Origin: Costus lasius
Lineage: Eukaryota; Streptophyta; Magnoliopsida; Zingiberales; Costaceae
Direction: 5' to 3'
Length of the DNA stretch: 64,000 nucleotides
Assembly (NCBI GenBank): GCA_027563935.2
Contig: CM050449.1
Location: 77,593,178-77,657,177 of the forward strand
Shown here: positions 20,680 through 33,700 of the stretch, piece after piece
Position numbering within the stretch: the first letter of the stretch is position 1
Layout: every line of letters begins with the position of its first letter
Made by a program: the position numbers and the translations under genes
The notes under the pieces: generated by a model
Databases searched by the model: none
Seen by the model: the letters and a program-made list of their open reading frames with translations, nothing else
Told to the model about the DNA's origin: nothing

Positions 20680-22337
20680 TGAAAGTCCCTAACAAGGGGG
20701 GGGGGGGGCGAAACCCTAATAGCATGCGCAAATAAAACTTTTCTAGGGTTTCATGAGGATCGAATAGTATGAACATATGATCAACTTAAGATTGAAAGCA
20801 TAGAGATGCGTTACCATTGCCATTTCTTGGATGGCATCTTGGAATCAAAGAATCGAACGCTTCTTCTCCAAAGGCAACGCACACAAGGTGAAGATGGCTT
20901 TCTCCTTGTCGTCCTTTGTGCTAGCAAAGATCTTCAAGTGTCCTTGTCGCGTGAAGGAGATGTTTAGAGAATGACCTCTTGCTTGCCGAATGGTTTTTCT
21001 CTCTTGGCGTGAAGACAACCCAAGTCGAGAGAGGAAGAGGCGATGCGTTGAGGCGTTGTGGAGTTGTGGCGTTACATGACTTCCAAAATTAGAAAGTCAT
21101 GAAGCCATGCGCCCACGCCATGATAACCGACCTAAACGCCTTCATATTGAACCACGCGTTCACACATGTGAACGGGTTCAAACCAATTCGGTTCAATTGC
21201 ATTTGGTTCAAAGACCAAATCAAACCAGCATTGGTTCAGATCTTATCAAACCAAATGGTTTAAGATCTAACCGTTCATCTCTTGATGCTCTTGATCTCAC
21301 TGATCTAGCATCAACACTCTCGATCGAAGCTTACCGATCTCAAGCCCTAATCAATCAAACAAGATCAGACCAGATCTCACTTACAATCAGAGTTTAAATT
21401 CTTTTAAACTGAACCAAAACAATTCAGTCCACACGATCTGACATAAGAAAGCCATATCATCAAATTGTGCGACCCTAAGGGTTTCCTTTAAATGTCGGTA
21501 ACGATAACTTACGTTATCACAATCAGTGAGGGGTATCTAGCAACACATCACTGTCTCCCGATATAAAGGAAAGAGTCTTCCAAGACTACACCCAAACCAC
21601 AGCACAAGTGTGAACCCAAGTCACTTGACATATGTGTTTCCTTTGCCACTGGACGTTCTTATTGGACAAGCGTGTCAAGCCTGTAATTCCAATATGATGA
21701 GAATGATTAGATCAGATGAAACATAGTCATATGGGTATGGCCATACACTTTCTCAATCATCTCATCCAGGGGGCCCCTATAGAACATCACACTCCAAACA
21801 AGGAGACGGCAATCCTATATCTATCACTAGTGCCCTAACATGACTCATGCTCATTATCCAAGATAGTCTATAACCATTATGTTTCAAATGATATTGAACT
21901 ACCTCAAAACAATGCCAATCATCATTTAGAAACACAAGTGATCTCAAGTCAGAGGAAATATGCCACTTGTTTGCATATAAGGATTATTCACATTGTGACA
22001 AGCAATTGAATATCCTAAGTAGGGTCTGTCCAGTACATCCAATGTACCCATGAGTCTACATCTTATTCCATGCTCGAAGCATCCTATAATATTAGAACAC
22101 ATATTAGTCTCAATCATATCAAGGCTGTCTCATGTTCACCAAGATATCTCGACTAAGGACAAAACTGCATGTTAGCCAAGCTGAACAGCATTGAGACATT
22201 ATTCAGAAGTATACATATTGCAGCAGATACTGTAAGAACCTGAATAACAACCATTGCCTTTATAAACATAGAGTTTATACATGATACTGAAATAATCCCA
22301 AGGCCTCAAACATTAGCCTTAAGGGCATACCCCAACA
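20680..22337 (-). repeat. 3' LTR of A4
   Basis: 1658 bp; its minus-strand start TGTTGGGGTATGCCC is at 22337. A G-rich run lies near its U5 end (20697-20708), where a CCCT/AGGG hairpin with a different loop replaces that of other copies. Confidence 0.9.
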
Positions 22338-22357
22338 ATCTCCCACTTGCACTTAAT

Positions 22358-24719
22358 CTAATGGTTGAGAAATCTCAAACCCATATTATTACAGTGCTTC
22401 TCATGCTTCTGCTGCGCCAGAGGCTTTGTAAGCGGGTCAGCTAGATTGTCATCTGTATGAACCTTGCAGACTTTGATCTCGCCACGATCAATGATCTCCC
22501 GGATCAAGTGAAACCTTCTCTGTATGTGCTTGGACTTCTGGTGTGACCGTGGTTCCTTTGCTTGTGCTATAGCTCCAGTGTTATCACAGAAGATAACCAA
22601 AGGATCTGCACCCGAAGGAACAACACCAAGTTCCTGAACGAACTTACGAATCCACACTACCTCCTTGGATGCTTCTGAGGCTGCAACATACTCGGCTTCT
22701 GTTGTGGAATCAGCAACAATTGACTGTTTGAAACTTTTCCACACCACTGCTCCTCCATTCAAGCTAAAAACATAGCCTGATTGCGATCGGAAATCATCCT
22801 GGTCAGATTGGAACGAAGCGTCAGTATATCCTTCAATACTAAGTTCTTCCTGACCTCCATATATCAAGAACATATCTTTGGTCCTCCGAAGATATTTCAA
22901 AATGTTCTTGACCGCAATCCAGTGTGCCTTACCTGGATTACTTTGGAATCGACTGGTCACGCTTAACCCGTAAGCAACGTCTGGGCGAGTACACAACATC
23001 GCATACATAATGTACCCAATAGCCGAAGCATAAGGAGTATTGTCCATTTCATCTTTCTCAGTCAGTGTTTGTGGACACTGACTCTTTGAAAGATTCAGAC
23101 CATGTCTGACTGGAAGATATCCTCTTTTAGAATTTTCTAAATGGAATCTCTCCAGGACTTTATCGATGTAAGTACTCTGGCACAGCCCAAGAAGCCTCTT
23201 AGATCTATCTCTGTAGATCTTCACACCTAATACATAGGCTGCTTCTCCTAAATCTTTCATCTGGAAACATTTTCTTAACCATGCTTTTACGGCATGTAGT
23301 TCAGGAACATCGTTTCCAATGATCAAGATATCATCGACGTAGAGGACTAGGAAAGTAATCACGCTCCCACTAAACCTCTTATATACACACAGGTCATCTT
23401 CATTCTTGATGAAACCAAATTCACAGATTGATTCATCAAAACGAATATTCTAGCTTCTTGATGCTTGTTTAAGTCCATAAATGGACCTCTTTAATTTGCA
23501 TATTTTATGACGATCTGATGGATTAGTGAAACCTTCAGGTTGTGTCATATACACATCCTCTTCTAGTTTTCCATTAAGGAAAGCGGTCTTCACATCCATT
23601 TGCCAGATCTCGTAATCATAATATGCCGCTATCGCGAGAATAATCCGAATAGACTTGAACATGGCTACAGGAGAGAAAGTTTCATCATAATCTATCCCGT
23701 AGATTTGTTTGAATCCTTTCGCAACTAGCCTGCCTTTATAGGTAACCACATTACCATCCATGTCAATCTTCTTCTTGAAGATCCATTTACAGCCTATAGG
23801 GATTACTCCCGGAGGCGGATCAACCAAATCCCAAACTTGGTTATCTGACATGGAGTCCATCTCGGCTCGCATAGCTTCAAGCCATCTCGCTGATTCCGGT
23901 CCACTGACCGCATCCGCATAAGTGAGGGGTTCATCATCAATGATGTAGACTCCGTCATAGCACTCAGGCTGTTGACGGATCCTTCCCGATCTTCGCGGTT
24001 CCCGTAATATCTGAGCCTCAAGTTGTTCAGTAACCTGATCTACTGGCTCAGGCTCATCCAATTGTGCTTGACTACTTTGTCCTTCTTCTGGATTCTCATC
24101 CAGCTTTATTTCTCTCCCACTGGCCTCTTGCAGAAGAAATTCTTTCTCAAGAAAAATAGCCGTCCGAGCAACAAATACTTTGTTCTCTTTGGGATCGTAG
24201 AAATAATAACCCTTTGTTTCTTTAGGGTAACCGACAAAGATACATTTCTCAGATCTGCTCTCTAGTTTCCCAGAGGCGAGCTTTTTGACATAAGCCTCGC
24301 AACCCCAGATCTTAATAAATGTCAAGCTCGGCTGTTTCCCATACCATAACTCATATGGAGTCTTTGAAACTGCCTTGGATGGCACTCGGTTTAGTACCTT
24401 TGCAGCTGTTTCCAGTGCAAATCCCCAAAAGGAGTAAGGTAGAGTAGCCTGACTCATCATAGAACGAACCATATCCAGTAAGGTTCTATTTCTCCTCTCG
24501 GACACACCATTCCATTGGGGTGTTCCTGGCGGAGTGAGCTGTGAGATAATCCCACACTCCTTCAGATAGTCAGTAAACTCATGACTCAAGCATTCTCCAC
24601 CTCGATCTGAACGAAGTGCCTTGATATTTCGGCCTAGCTGATTCTGTACTTCATTTTTGAACTCTTTGAACTTGTCAAAAGATTCACTCTTATGTCTCAT
24701 TAGATAGACATAACCATAC
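22358..24719 (-). pseudogene. A4 pol fragment with one amber stop
   Basis: Covers integrase from [15 protein letters not shown] through RT (YVDD) and RNase H (GYTDAS) to the normal end RFLNH. A single in-frame TAG at 23450-23452 replaces the Trp codon of the SRSWN motif in RT; the frame is otherwise continuous on both sides. One Asn codon before DEPLTYADA is deleted in frame. The 5' end is lost at the junction with B1. Confidence 0.92.
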
Positions 24720-25942
24720 TAGTAAAGTCTGCAGGCTAAGGATGTGTATATGACACAACCTAATGACTTCATCCATCCTGCAGATACTAGTAAAGTCTGC
24801 AGGCTAAAGAAATCCATTTACGGATTAAAGTAAGCATCTCGAAGTTAGAATCTTCAGTTTGATGAAGCTGTGAGAGATTATAGCTTTATCAAAAGTGAAG
24901 ATGACGCCTGTGTATACAGAAAATTCAGTGGGAGCTTGATGACTTTTCTGGTCATGTATGTCGATGACATACTACTCATCGGAAACGACATCCCTAGTCT
25001 TCAAGCTATGAAGACATGGTTAGGGAAGTGTTTCGAGATGAAGGACTTAGGGGAGGCCGCCTATATTCTAGGCGTGAGGATCTACCGGGATAGATCCAAG
25101 AGGCTCTTGGCCCTTAGTCAGAGTACCCACATTGATAAGGTCTTGGAGAGGTTCAACTTGGAGCAATCCAAGAAGGGATACCTTCCAGTGAGACATGGCC
25201 TTACTCTCTCAAAGAACCAGTGTACCAACACAGAGCCTGAGAGAGATGACATGAGTCGAGTGCCCTATGCTTCGGCGGTGGGATCGATCATGTATGCAAT
25301 GTTGTGTACTAGACCAGTTGTGGCTTATGCTGTGAGCATAACCAGCCGATACCAATCCAATCCTAGTTTACAGCACTGGGTGGCTGTAAAGAATATCCTT
25401 GAGTATCCTGAAAGGGACTAAGGATTTATTCTATAAAGTCTACGGGGGACAGGAAGAACTCAGTGTGCAGGGCTTCACTGATGAGTCGTTCCAGTCTGAT
25501 CCTGACGACTTCAGATCGCAGACCAGCTATTAGTTTAAGATGGTTGGAGGTGCTGTATGCTGGAAGGGCTTCAAGCAATCCACCATAGCTAATTCTACAA
25601 CCGAAGCTGAGTATGTGGTTGCTTCTGAGGCAGCCAATGAAGCCGTTTGGATCAGGAAGTTCTTTTCTGAACTTCAGGTGGTTCCAAGTGCAATGGATCC
25701 CATTGAGCTCTACTATGACAACAATGGGAACTGCACATAATAAGGAACCACGGTCTCATCAAAGGTCCAAACGCATACTCAAGAGATTTCGCCTGATCAA
25801 AGAGATCATTGATCGAGGTGATGTCAAGATTAGCAGAATTGACACAGAGAGCAATCTAGCAGACCCACTGACCAAGGCTTTGGCGCAGCAGAAGCATGAT
25901 GGTCGTACTAGAGATATGGGGTTGAGGTTGCTCAACCTCTAG
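24720..25942 (+). pseudogene. B1 pol continuation: RT and RNase H
   Basis: Starts with a 68-bp tandem duplication (24718-24807), repeats about 335 bp of RT already present at 20346-20679, then continues into new RT and RNase H sequence (ILGVRIYRDRSKRLL, EYVVASEAANEAVWI, LADPLTKALAQQKHD) to the normal end LLNL. Broken by TAA at about 24829, TAG at about 24847, a frame change near 25400 and others before 25740. Confidence 0.88.
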
Positions 25943-25948
25943 GTCTTA

Positions 25949-25963
25949 GTGCAAGTGGGAGAT
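25949..25963 (+). other. Polypurine tract of B1
   Basis: GTGCAAGTGGGAGAT directly before the LTR, the same motif as family A. Confidence 0.75.
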
Positions 25964-27535
25964 TGTTGGTGTATATGCCCTAGGACCTAGTTTTGGTCCA
26001 TCTTTGTACTACTTGACTCTGATATTAATATATATCTTTCTGGCATTATCGTTATCATTGTTTGTCTACACCTGCGATTGTGTACTTACATGATAATGTC
26101 CCTGGAGACAGATTGGATCTGTGCTCGAACTATAGACCCCAGTCGATGTACCTGAGTGGATATGGGACAACTATGGTACTTGAGAGACTGGTATGTGGGC
26201 TGGTTAGGCACGTGGTGCTAACGCAGACACATGGGTGTATCATTGGAGGATATACTGGATAGACCCGCTGTGAGGCTATGACTTGGTGTCATGAGTTATC
26301 CTCACAAGTGACAGGAGATGCATTGATCCCTTGACTTGAGGTCATTGACCAATCTATATGGTTAGGGACTTGCTTTGATGCAACCTAACACCTTGCCGTA
26401 GTTGGGAGGTCATAACGGTTGTCATTGAACATGTCACGACCCATATGAGAAGGTCAATGGACAGACATAGGATTTGCCCCTTCCTTAGGGAAGTATGATA
26501 TCCATGGAGCTCCCTTATGGTTCTATGACTGAGAGTGTATGGCCATACCCAGCTGAGAACCTATTTTAGTCATAGCCATGTGATTGGATGAAAACAAGTG
26601 GTGACACACTTGTCCAATCGGATATCAGTACGGCAAAGAGACTGTAATGCATCTGTACCTAGTTACGATGATGGGGATGTCGATGTCGATATCCATTCCA
26701 ATAACCTGGGTAGCAGTGATGCACTGCTAGGTGCCACTCACTGCTTGTGATGACCTTTGGTCAGCACTGCCAACGTTAGAGGAACCTACAGGGTCGCACA
26801 CCTTGATACTCGAGTTTTCATATTGATCGGGTAGCCTTTAGATCGAGTTATTGGATAACTCTGATCTATTTGGGAGATTTCATCAGCGCCAATGGGCCTG
26901 ATGAGATGGAAGAAACTTATTGGGGCCAACTTCCGTTTTTGGCATATCGATCAAATTAACCATGGTTAGCCTCATTTAACCATGGGTTATATTGGATTGG
27001 ATCCAATAGCTTGGTTAACATGCAAAATGGACTTTGGGCTTGGCCCATTGCTTAGTTGGGCTTGCTAATAAGTTGTATTGAAGGGCTATGAGGATTGAAG
27101 TGTATAATGGGGATGAATTAATGGGATAGGCGCATATGGGATTCTATTTGGACTAGAATTTGCGCCTATGCCTTGTTTGGTATGTCCTAGGTGATTAAAT
27201 CAAATTGGATTTGATTAAATCACACAAGATAATTGATTGGATTGTGTTTGACAATTGTGGGCTGATTATTAACATAATTAGAGTCCTAATTGGATTAGGA
27301 CTTGCGCCCATGCCACATTAGGCAATCCATCATATTGCCTTGACTAGGTCTAGGCGCATGGATGGGATTAATGCCTCATATGGCATGATATGGGCGCATA
27401 TGGCAGATGCTTGCTTTGGCAAGTCTTAGGCGCATATGGGAGTGGAGATTTAATCAATATATTTGATTGGATAATCTCCTAGAATCATGCCCTAATTGTC
27501 AACACTTGCCATTCTCCCCTAACCGCCTCTTGCCC

Positions 27536-27544
27536 CTATAAATA
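27536..27544 (+). promoter_or_regulatory. Putative TATA box of B1 LTR
   Basis: CTATAAATA in the middle of the LTR, preceded by a C-rich stretch. G1 is inserted 12 bp further on, which would separate it from its start site. Called from sequence only. Confidence 0.55.
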
Positions 27545-27551
27545 AGCCCTT

Positions 27552-27556
27552 GCCAC
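27552..27556. repeat. Target-site duplication of G1, left copy
   Basis: GCCAC, repeated at 38447-38451 after the right LTR; a perfect 5-bp duplication that proves one clean insertion. Confidence 0.95.
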
Positions 27557-30500
27557 TGTAACATCCCACATTCTTAACCCCAAACAAATGGCACAATTCA
27601 CAAATGATACAGGATGTTTCATATAAGATCGATCATATGCTAGGTAAAACCGAGTTCAAGAAAACACGATCTGAAAAATTTCCATAAATTCATACATACA
27701 AATTCACAAAACTCAAATCTCATAAATCTCATAAGGGTACCTGCCACCACGCAATCCTTGCACTAGACATATGCAAGGCAACAGTTATTTCAAATCCACA
27801 GCTATATTAAATCCGTATCAAAACCATAAAATCCAAAAAGGTACCTGCCACCAGGCAATACTTGCACTAGACATATGCAAGTTACAGATATATCAAAACC
27901 GATTACAAAGAATACACCATAAACCGAAATTCACAACAAAATCACAAAATCGATTTTATAAACTCATATCAAACACCGAAACCAGGCTGAAGCCCGCGGT
28001 GACACAAAAATCAAACTCATAAGACTGCCATAACCGGCAACATAATTCACATAGTTCACATAGTCTCATGATTCACATAGTTCATATAATTTATGTTAAG
28101 GCCACAACCGGCCCCAAGAATTAAGCATAAAAATTCTTAAAACAGCAAACAGCATAATTATCCACGCCAATGCACTCAAGACATGCGCCCCTGCTCTATG
28201 CCTGAAAATAGTGAGGGGTGAGCTACACAGCCCAGTGAGTGGATAGTCTAAATCGACCATCCAGAACATACATTCAAAAATATAGGCAGATTATTTAAAA
28301 AATCTTTAACAGGAACATTATGTCAACATATAACAAAATAAAGAAACAGAAGTCATATAGACAGTTAAATGTACACACTAGCATATAACAAATTCAGGTT
28401 CTAGAGTTTTACTCTAAACCAATTAAACACATATATTCTAAACCAACTAAACACACCATACTTAATTAACCTAGTTGTCCAGCATAATCAGTAGTGACCA
28501 ATATGGTCTAACCCGGCTTGGCCAAAGCACTGGGAGCTGCAAAATCTCGTGCAACACATAAACATGGATAGTGAGTAGAATCAAGAGGTGGCCCCCGCCA
28601 GGTCACGACGTGGCACTTTGCTCTATCACCCCATAAACACATCGATGGATTGTGTGTAGATGCAAGAGGTGGCCCCCGCCGAGTCACGGCGTGGCACTTT
28701 GCTCCACACACCCAACATCATAAACCGAGTGATGACATCAAGAGGTGGCCCCTGTCTGATCAAGACATGGCACTTTGCGTCTTATATCACCCCAACACAT
28801 AAAAGAGTAATGACATCAAGAGGTGGCCCCTATCCGACCAAGACATGGCACTTTGCGTCAAAACCCGTTCTCCCAAAAGGTTCCTACTGGACAACAGACA
28901 CATCTTATTTCATATTTCACATAGGTGAACATATTTCACAAAGGTGGACTCCTAAGTGTCAACTAGACTCTAGGATAGTCATCACAAAAATCATATCGGG
29001 CAGGCATCAACCCCCATCACAATAATCATAATAGGCAGGCTGAACATCAACCTCCTCACATATCACAATACAGGGCTGAAATTCAAACCCTTAACATAAC
29101 ACATAAGGACTATCCCCTTGAGTTCATAGTTACACCTAGCCTTAGTCCTAACCATCACATAATCACATAATTTTCCAAATTTACATAACCCATAATTTTC
29201 CAAATTCACATAATCACACATATTGTTCAAAATTCACATAACATAACACATAATATTTTATATTCGAATATCACCGAATATAGTGTAGTCCTTAAATTTC
29301 ATGCTGATTAGTTTAATCAAATTTTGCTATGTTATCACCCAAATTTTCTCAAACAAAATACATGACCATAAACATATAATATGTTACACACATAAAGAAA
29401 TAACCAAGGTAGCGTTAACAGCATTTATAAAGCATCCATAAAATCAACATAAATTGTAAAACATGTATTCTTATAAATCACTTTACAAATTACCACAAAT
29501 TACCACATGTAAACATGTTAACTACAACTATAAAAAATTTCGGTTTAACTACAATTATAAAAGTATCGGTTTTCATACATGCTATAAAAATCATTGATCT
29601 AATGTTACCAAAATTCCCTATAAAATACCTAGTTAACAAGAATTTCATGCTCAAAATTCAATGATCTAAAGCTACCAAAAATCCCTATAAAAATACCTTA
29701 AATTTCATGCCACAATTTTCGGTTTTCATGAGATACATACCTTTTACAAAATTTCGGTTTTCATGAAAATACAAGAAGATCTTAAATTCGGTTTCATGAA
29801 TAATAAGGATATATAAATATTCGGTTTCCATGACAATTATACCATTATAACTTTCGGTTATCACAAGAAGAAGTCTTGAATTTTCGGTTTTTAACATTGC
29901 AAATCTCTAATCAATCTCATGCATCAATAACACAACCCAATTGTTAGGAATCAATTAAGACAACCCACTCACCTTGAAACTTAGGTTAAAAATCTCCCCA
30001 ACAAAAATCGTCCAAAGCCTTTGAAGTCACCCAAAGGATCTCCAAGAAATCGCCAAGAAAGTTTCACCTCAAGGGAAATTCGCCAAGGGAAGAAGATGGA
30101 GAAAAATCGCCTCAAAACTCTTCAATAATCGCCACTTCTTCAAGCCGCCACCCTAATTTTTCTCAAGACTCCAAAAATCGCCAATAATCTCACCCTAGTC
30201 GATATTACAACTTAAACTTTGGGTTTTTAAATTTTAAACCCATTAACCAATTAATTCCAATAGGGTTTAACCCATATAATTCATAATTTCGAATTTTCAA
30301 ACCCAATAACCCATAGTTAACCAATTAATTTAATTAACTTACAAATAACCAATCACTTAACCGAAATCCAATAAGGATTTAATTAATATCCAATAAGGAT
30401 TTAATTAACCAATAAGGTCTAATTAATTAACCAATAAGGTCTAATTAATTAACCAACAAACTGTAATTAATTAACTTACAATTTACAACCCATAAATCCC

Positions 30501-30754
30501 AATTAATTTATTATGAACAACCAATAATAATTCATCATAAATTAACAGCCAATAATCAAATAAATAATCTCTAATTAATTTACAATAAATTAACAACCAA
30601 ATAAACTCAAATCAAATAATTACAAATTAACAATCAATAAGCTAGTTAATTAGCATCCAATAATTTTATTTAAATCATAATAAAATATCACAGCTAATGA
30701 TTTTATTTAAATCCAAATAATGCTTACCAGGACTTAAGATCCTTGGATGTTACA
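27557..30754 (-). repeat. 3' LTR of G1
   Basis: 3198 bp, TGTAACATCC start at 30754 on the minus strand and CA end at 27557. AT-rich, with tandem repeats at 28582-28870 and AATTAATTAACC-rich sequence at 30350-30700. Short ORFs inside are not credible genes. Confidence 0.95.
28582..28870. repeat. Four tandem repeats of about 78 bp in G1 3' LTR
   Basis: Copies begin CAAGAGGTGGCCCC at 28582, 28663, 28739 and 28817, each with GGCACTTTGC about 25 bp later. The first two copies differ from the last two as pairs. The right LTR has the same array at 36274-36562. Confidence 0.85.
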
Positions 30755-30766
30755 TCCCTCCCTCCT
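30755..30766 (-). other. Polypurine tract of G1
   Basis: Minus-strand AGGAGGGAGGGA immediately before the 3' LTR. Confidence 0.85.
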
Positions 30767-30783
30767 TATAAAGCTTTAGTCCT

Positions 30784-33700
30784 CTAAAGCTCAGCATCCA
30801 TATCATCAAAGAGGTAAGCATAAAATTTCCTCATATCAGCTTCAGTCTCCCATGTCGCCTCCTCAACTGACTGATTTCCCCAGATAACCTTTACCAAAGG
30901 TATAGTCTTGTTCCTCAGGACTTTATCTTTTCTATCAACAATCCGGAGAGGTCTTTCCTCGAAAGTCAAATCACTCTGAATCTGAAGAGGTTCCAACTCC
31001 AACACATGAGATGGATCAGGATGATATTTCCTCAAAGCAGAGACATGGAATACATTATGCACATGATCCAAAGCAGGAGGTAAAGCTAACCGGTAAGCCA
31101 CTAGACCAATTCTCTCAATAATGTCAAAAGGGCCTACAAACCTAGGGCTTAACTTGCCCTTTTTGCCAAACCTCATAACACCCTTAGTAGGTGACACCTT
31201 TAAGAAAACATGATCTCCTACCATAAACTCCAGGGAACGACGACGGTCATCAGCATAACTCTTCTGTCTGTCCCGAGCAATCTTCAATTTATCCTGAATC
31301 TCTCTGACTTTATCAGTAGTCTCCTGAACTGCATCAGATCTCAAAATCATTCTGTCACCAGTTTCCTCCCAACACAAGGGAGTCCTACACCTTCTTCCAT
31401 ACAAAGCCTCATATGGAGCCATCTGAATACTGGAGTGGAAGCTATTATTATAAGTGAACTCTATCAAAGATAGATCCCGATTCCACTCAGAACTCCAATC
31501 AACCACATAAGCTCTCAACAAGTCTTCTAGAGTCTGTATAGTACGCTCCGTCTGGCCATCAGACTGAGGATGGTATGCTGTACTAAAACTCAACTTAGTA
31601 CCCAAACCCTCCTGTAAACTCTTCCAAAATCTGGACAAAAACCGAGAGTCCCTATCAGACACAATATCAACAGGCACTCCATGCAGTCTGACTATCTCAT
31701 CAATGTACAATCTGGCCAGCCTCTCTAAAGGATAAGTCATCTCGATCGGGAGAAAATGGGCTGATTTAGTGAGTCTATCAACAATCACCCAAATAGCATC
31801 ATGACCCAATCTGGTTCTGGGCAAACCACATACAAAATCCATACTGATACATTCCCACTTCCACTCAGGAATAGGAAGAGACTGCAACAAACCACCAGGC
31901 TTCTGGTGTTCAGCCTTTACAGTCTGACAGGTTAAACACCTAGAGACAAAATCATATACCTCTTTCTTCATGCCCGGCCACCAAAAACTCTTCTTGAGGT
32001 CCTGATACATCTTAGTCACGCCAGGATGTAGAGAATATTTGGAGTTATGGCTGTCCTCCAATATTTCTTTCCTCAAGCTCGGTTCCTCAGGGACACATAC
32101 CCTTCCACGAAACCGAAGAATACCATCATCAGACAGGCTAAAATCCTGAACTGCGCCATCAACCAGACTATCCCTGATCTCACCTAATCTCGGATCCACA
32201 GACTGCTGATCTCTGATCTTCTGCAACAAAGCAGACTGTACTCTAAGAAAAGCCACGTAACCAGTCTGAACTTTAGGAGAAACACTGATCCTGAGATCTC
32301 TGAACTCCTGCAGTAACTGCCACTCACTAACCCGTAAAGCAGCTACTGAAGTAACTGGATGTCTGCTCAGCGCATCCGCCACTACATTGGCCTTTCCAGC
32401 CTGATACTGAATGGAGAAGTCATAGTCTTTGATCAACTCCATCCATCTTCTCTGTCTCATGTTCAACTCCTTCTGAGTGAAGATATACTTGAGACTCTGG
32501 TGATCAGTGAACAGATCAAACTCCTGGCCCAGCAAATAGTGACGCCATATCTTCAAAGCAAAGACTACGGCCGCCAACTCTAAATCATGAGTAGGGTAGT
32601 TCAATTCATACTCCTTCAGTTGTCTCGAAGCATAGGCTACTACAGAACCCTTCTGCATCAAGACACAACCCAACCCTTTGCCAGAAGCATCCGTATATAC
32701 AGTAAACCTTTCCCCATCACTAGGAATAATGAGGATCGGTGTACTAGTCAACCTTCTCTTCAGCTCTTGGAAGCTCTCTTCACACTTGTCATCCCAAATA
32801 AACTTAGCCTCCTTTCTGGTTAATTTAGTTAAAGGACCCGCCAGCTTGGAGAATCCCTCAACAAATCGCCGATAGTAACCTGCCAAACCCAGAAAACTCC
32901 TGATCTCAGTAGCACTAGTCGGTCTTCCCCAATTAAGGATGGCTTGCACTTTAACTGGATCCACAGACACCCCCTGACCAGAAATCACATGTCCAAGGAA
33001 ACTGATCTTCTCTAGCCAGAACTCACACTTACTAGCCTTGGCATATAATCGGTTCTTCCTCAGAACCTCCAGCACTCTGCGCAAGTCACTGACATGATCT
33101 GAAGTAGTCCGTGAGTATACCAAAATATCGTCTATAAAGACTACCACACAAGAGTCAAGCAATTCATGGAATACCCTGTTCATCAAATCCATGAAAACAG
33201 CAGGTGCATTCGTCAGCCCAAAAGGCATAACTAAAAATTCGAAATGCCCATACCTGGTCCTGAAAGCAGTCTTAAATATATCCTCATCCTTGACCCTAAG
33301 CTGATAATACCCTGATCTCAGATCAATCTTAGAGAACACTGTCGCTCCCTGTAATTGATCAAATAGATCATCAATTCTGGGAAGAGGATACTTATTCTTG
33401 ATAGTCACTTGGTTAAGCTGCCTGTAGTCTATACACATCCTCAGGGTTCCATCTTTCTTCTTCACAAATAGCACTGGCGCTCCCCAGGGAGAAGCACTAG
33501 GCCGAATATATCCTTTCTCTAACAATTCCTCCAGTTGTTTCTTAAGCTCGGCCAACTCTGAAGTAGCCATACGATAAGGAGCTCTGGAGATAGGTGCCGT
33601 ACCTGGCGCCAACTCAATGCCAAACTCTACTTCTCTAATCGGTGGCAAGCCTGAAAATTCTTCAGAGAACACATCAGGAAATTCTTTCACCACCGCCATC

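Larger units (their letters stand above)
20680..24719 (-). mobile_element. Copia element A4, 5' half missing
   Basis: Family A element on the minus strand inserted in B1 RT after TATTC (20675-20679). It keeps the 3' LTR and the C-terminal two thirds of pol, then breaks off inside integrase at about 24719 at an irregular junction with B1. Gag, protease, leader, primer site and 5' LTR are absent. Confidence 0.9.
25964..27556 (+). repeat. B1 3' LTR, first part (split by G1)
   Basis: Starts TGTTGGTGTATATGCCC and resumes after G1 at 38452, ending CCCAACA at 38952; about 2.1 kb in total. It contains a TGACC/GGTCA hairpin at 26751-26763 followed by GGGTCGCAC, as in family A LTRs. Confidence 0.9.

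Noticed and set aside
28660..29025. 121-codon ORF in the G1 LTR, repeated at 36352-36717
   Set aside because: It lies across the tandem repeats and is simply carried by both LTRs.
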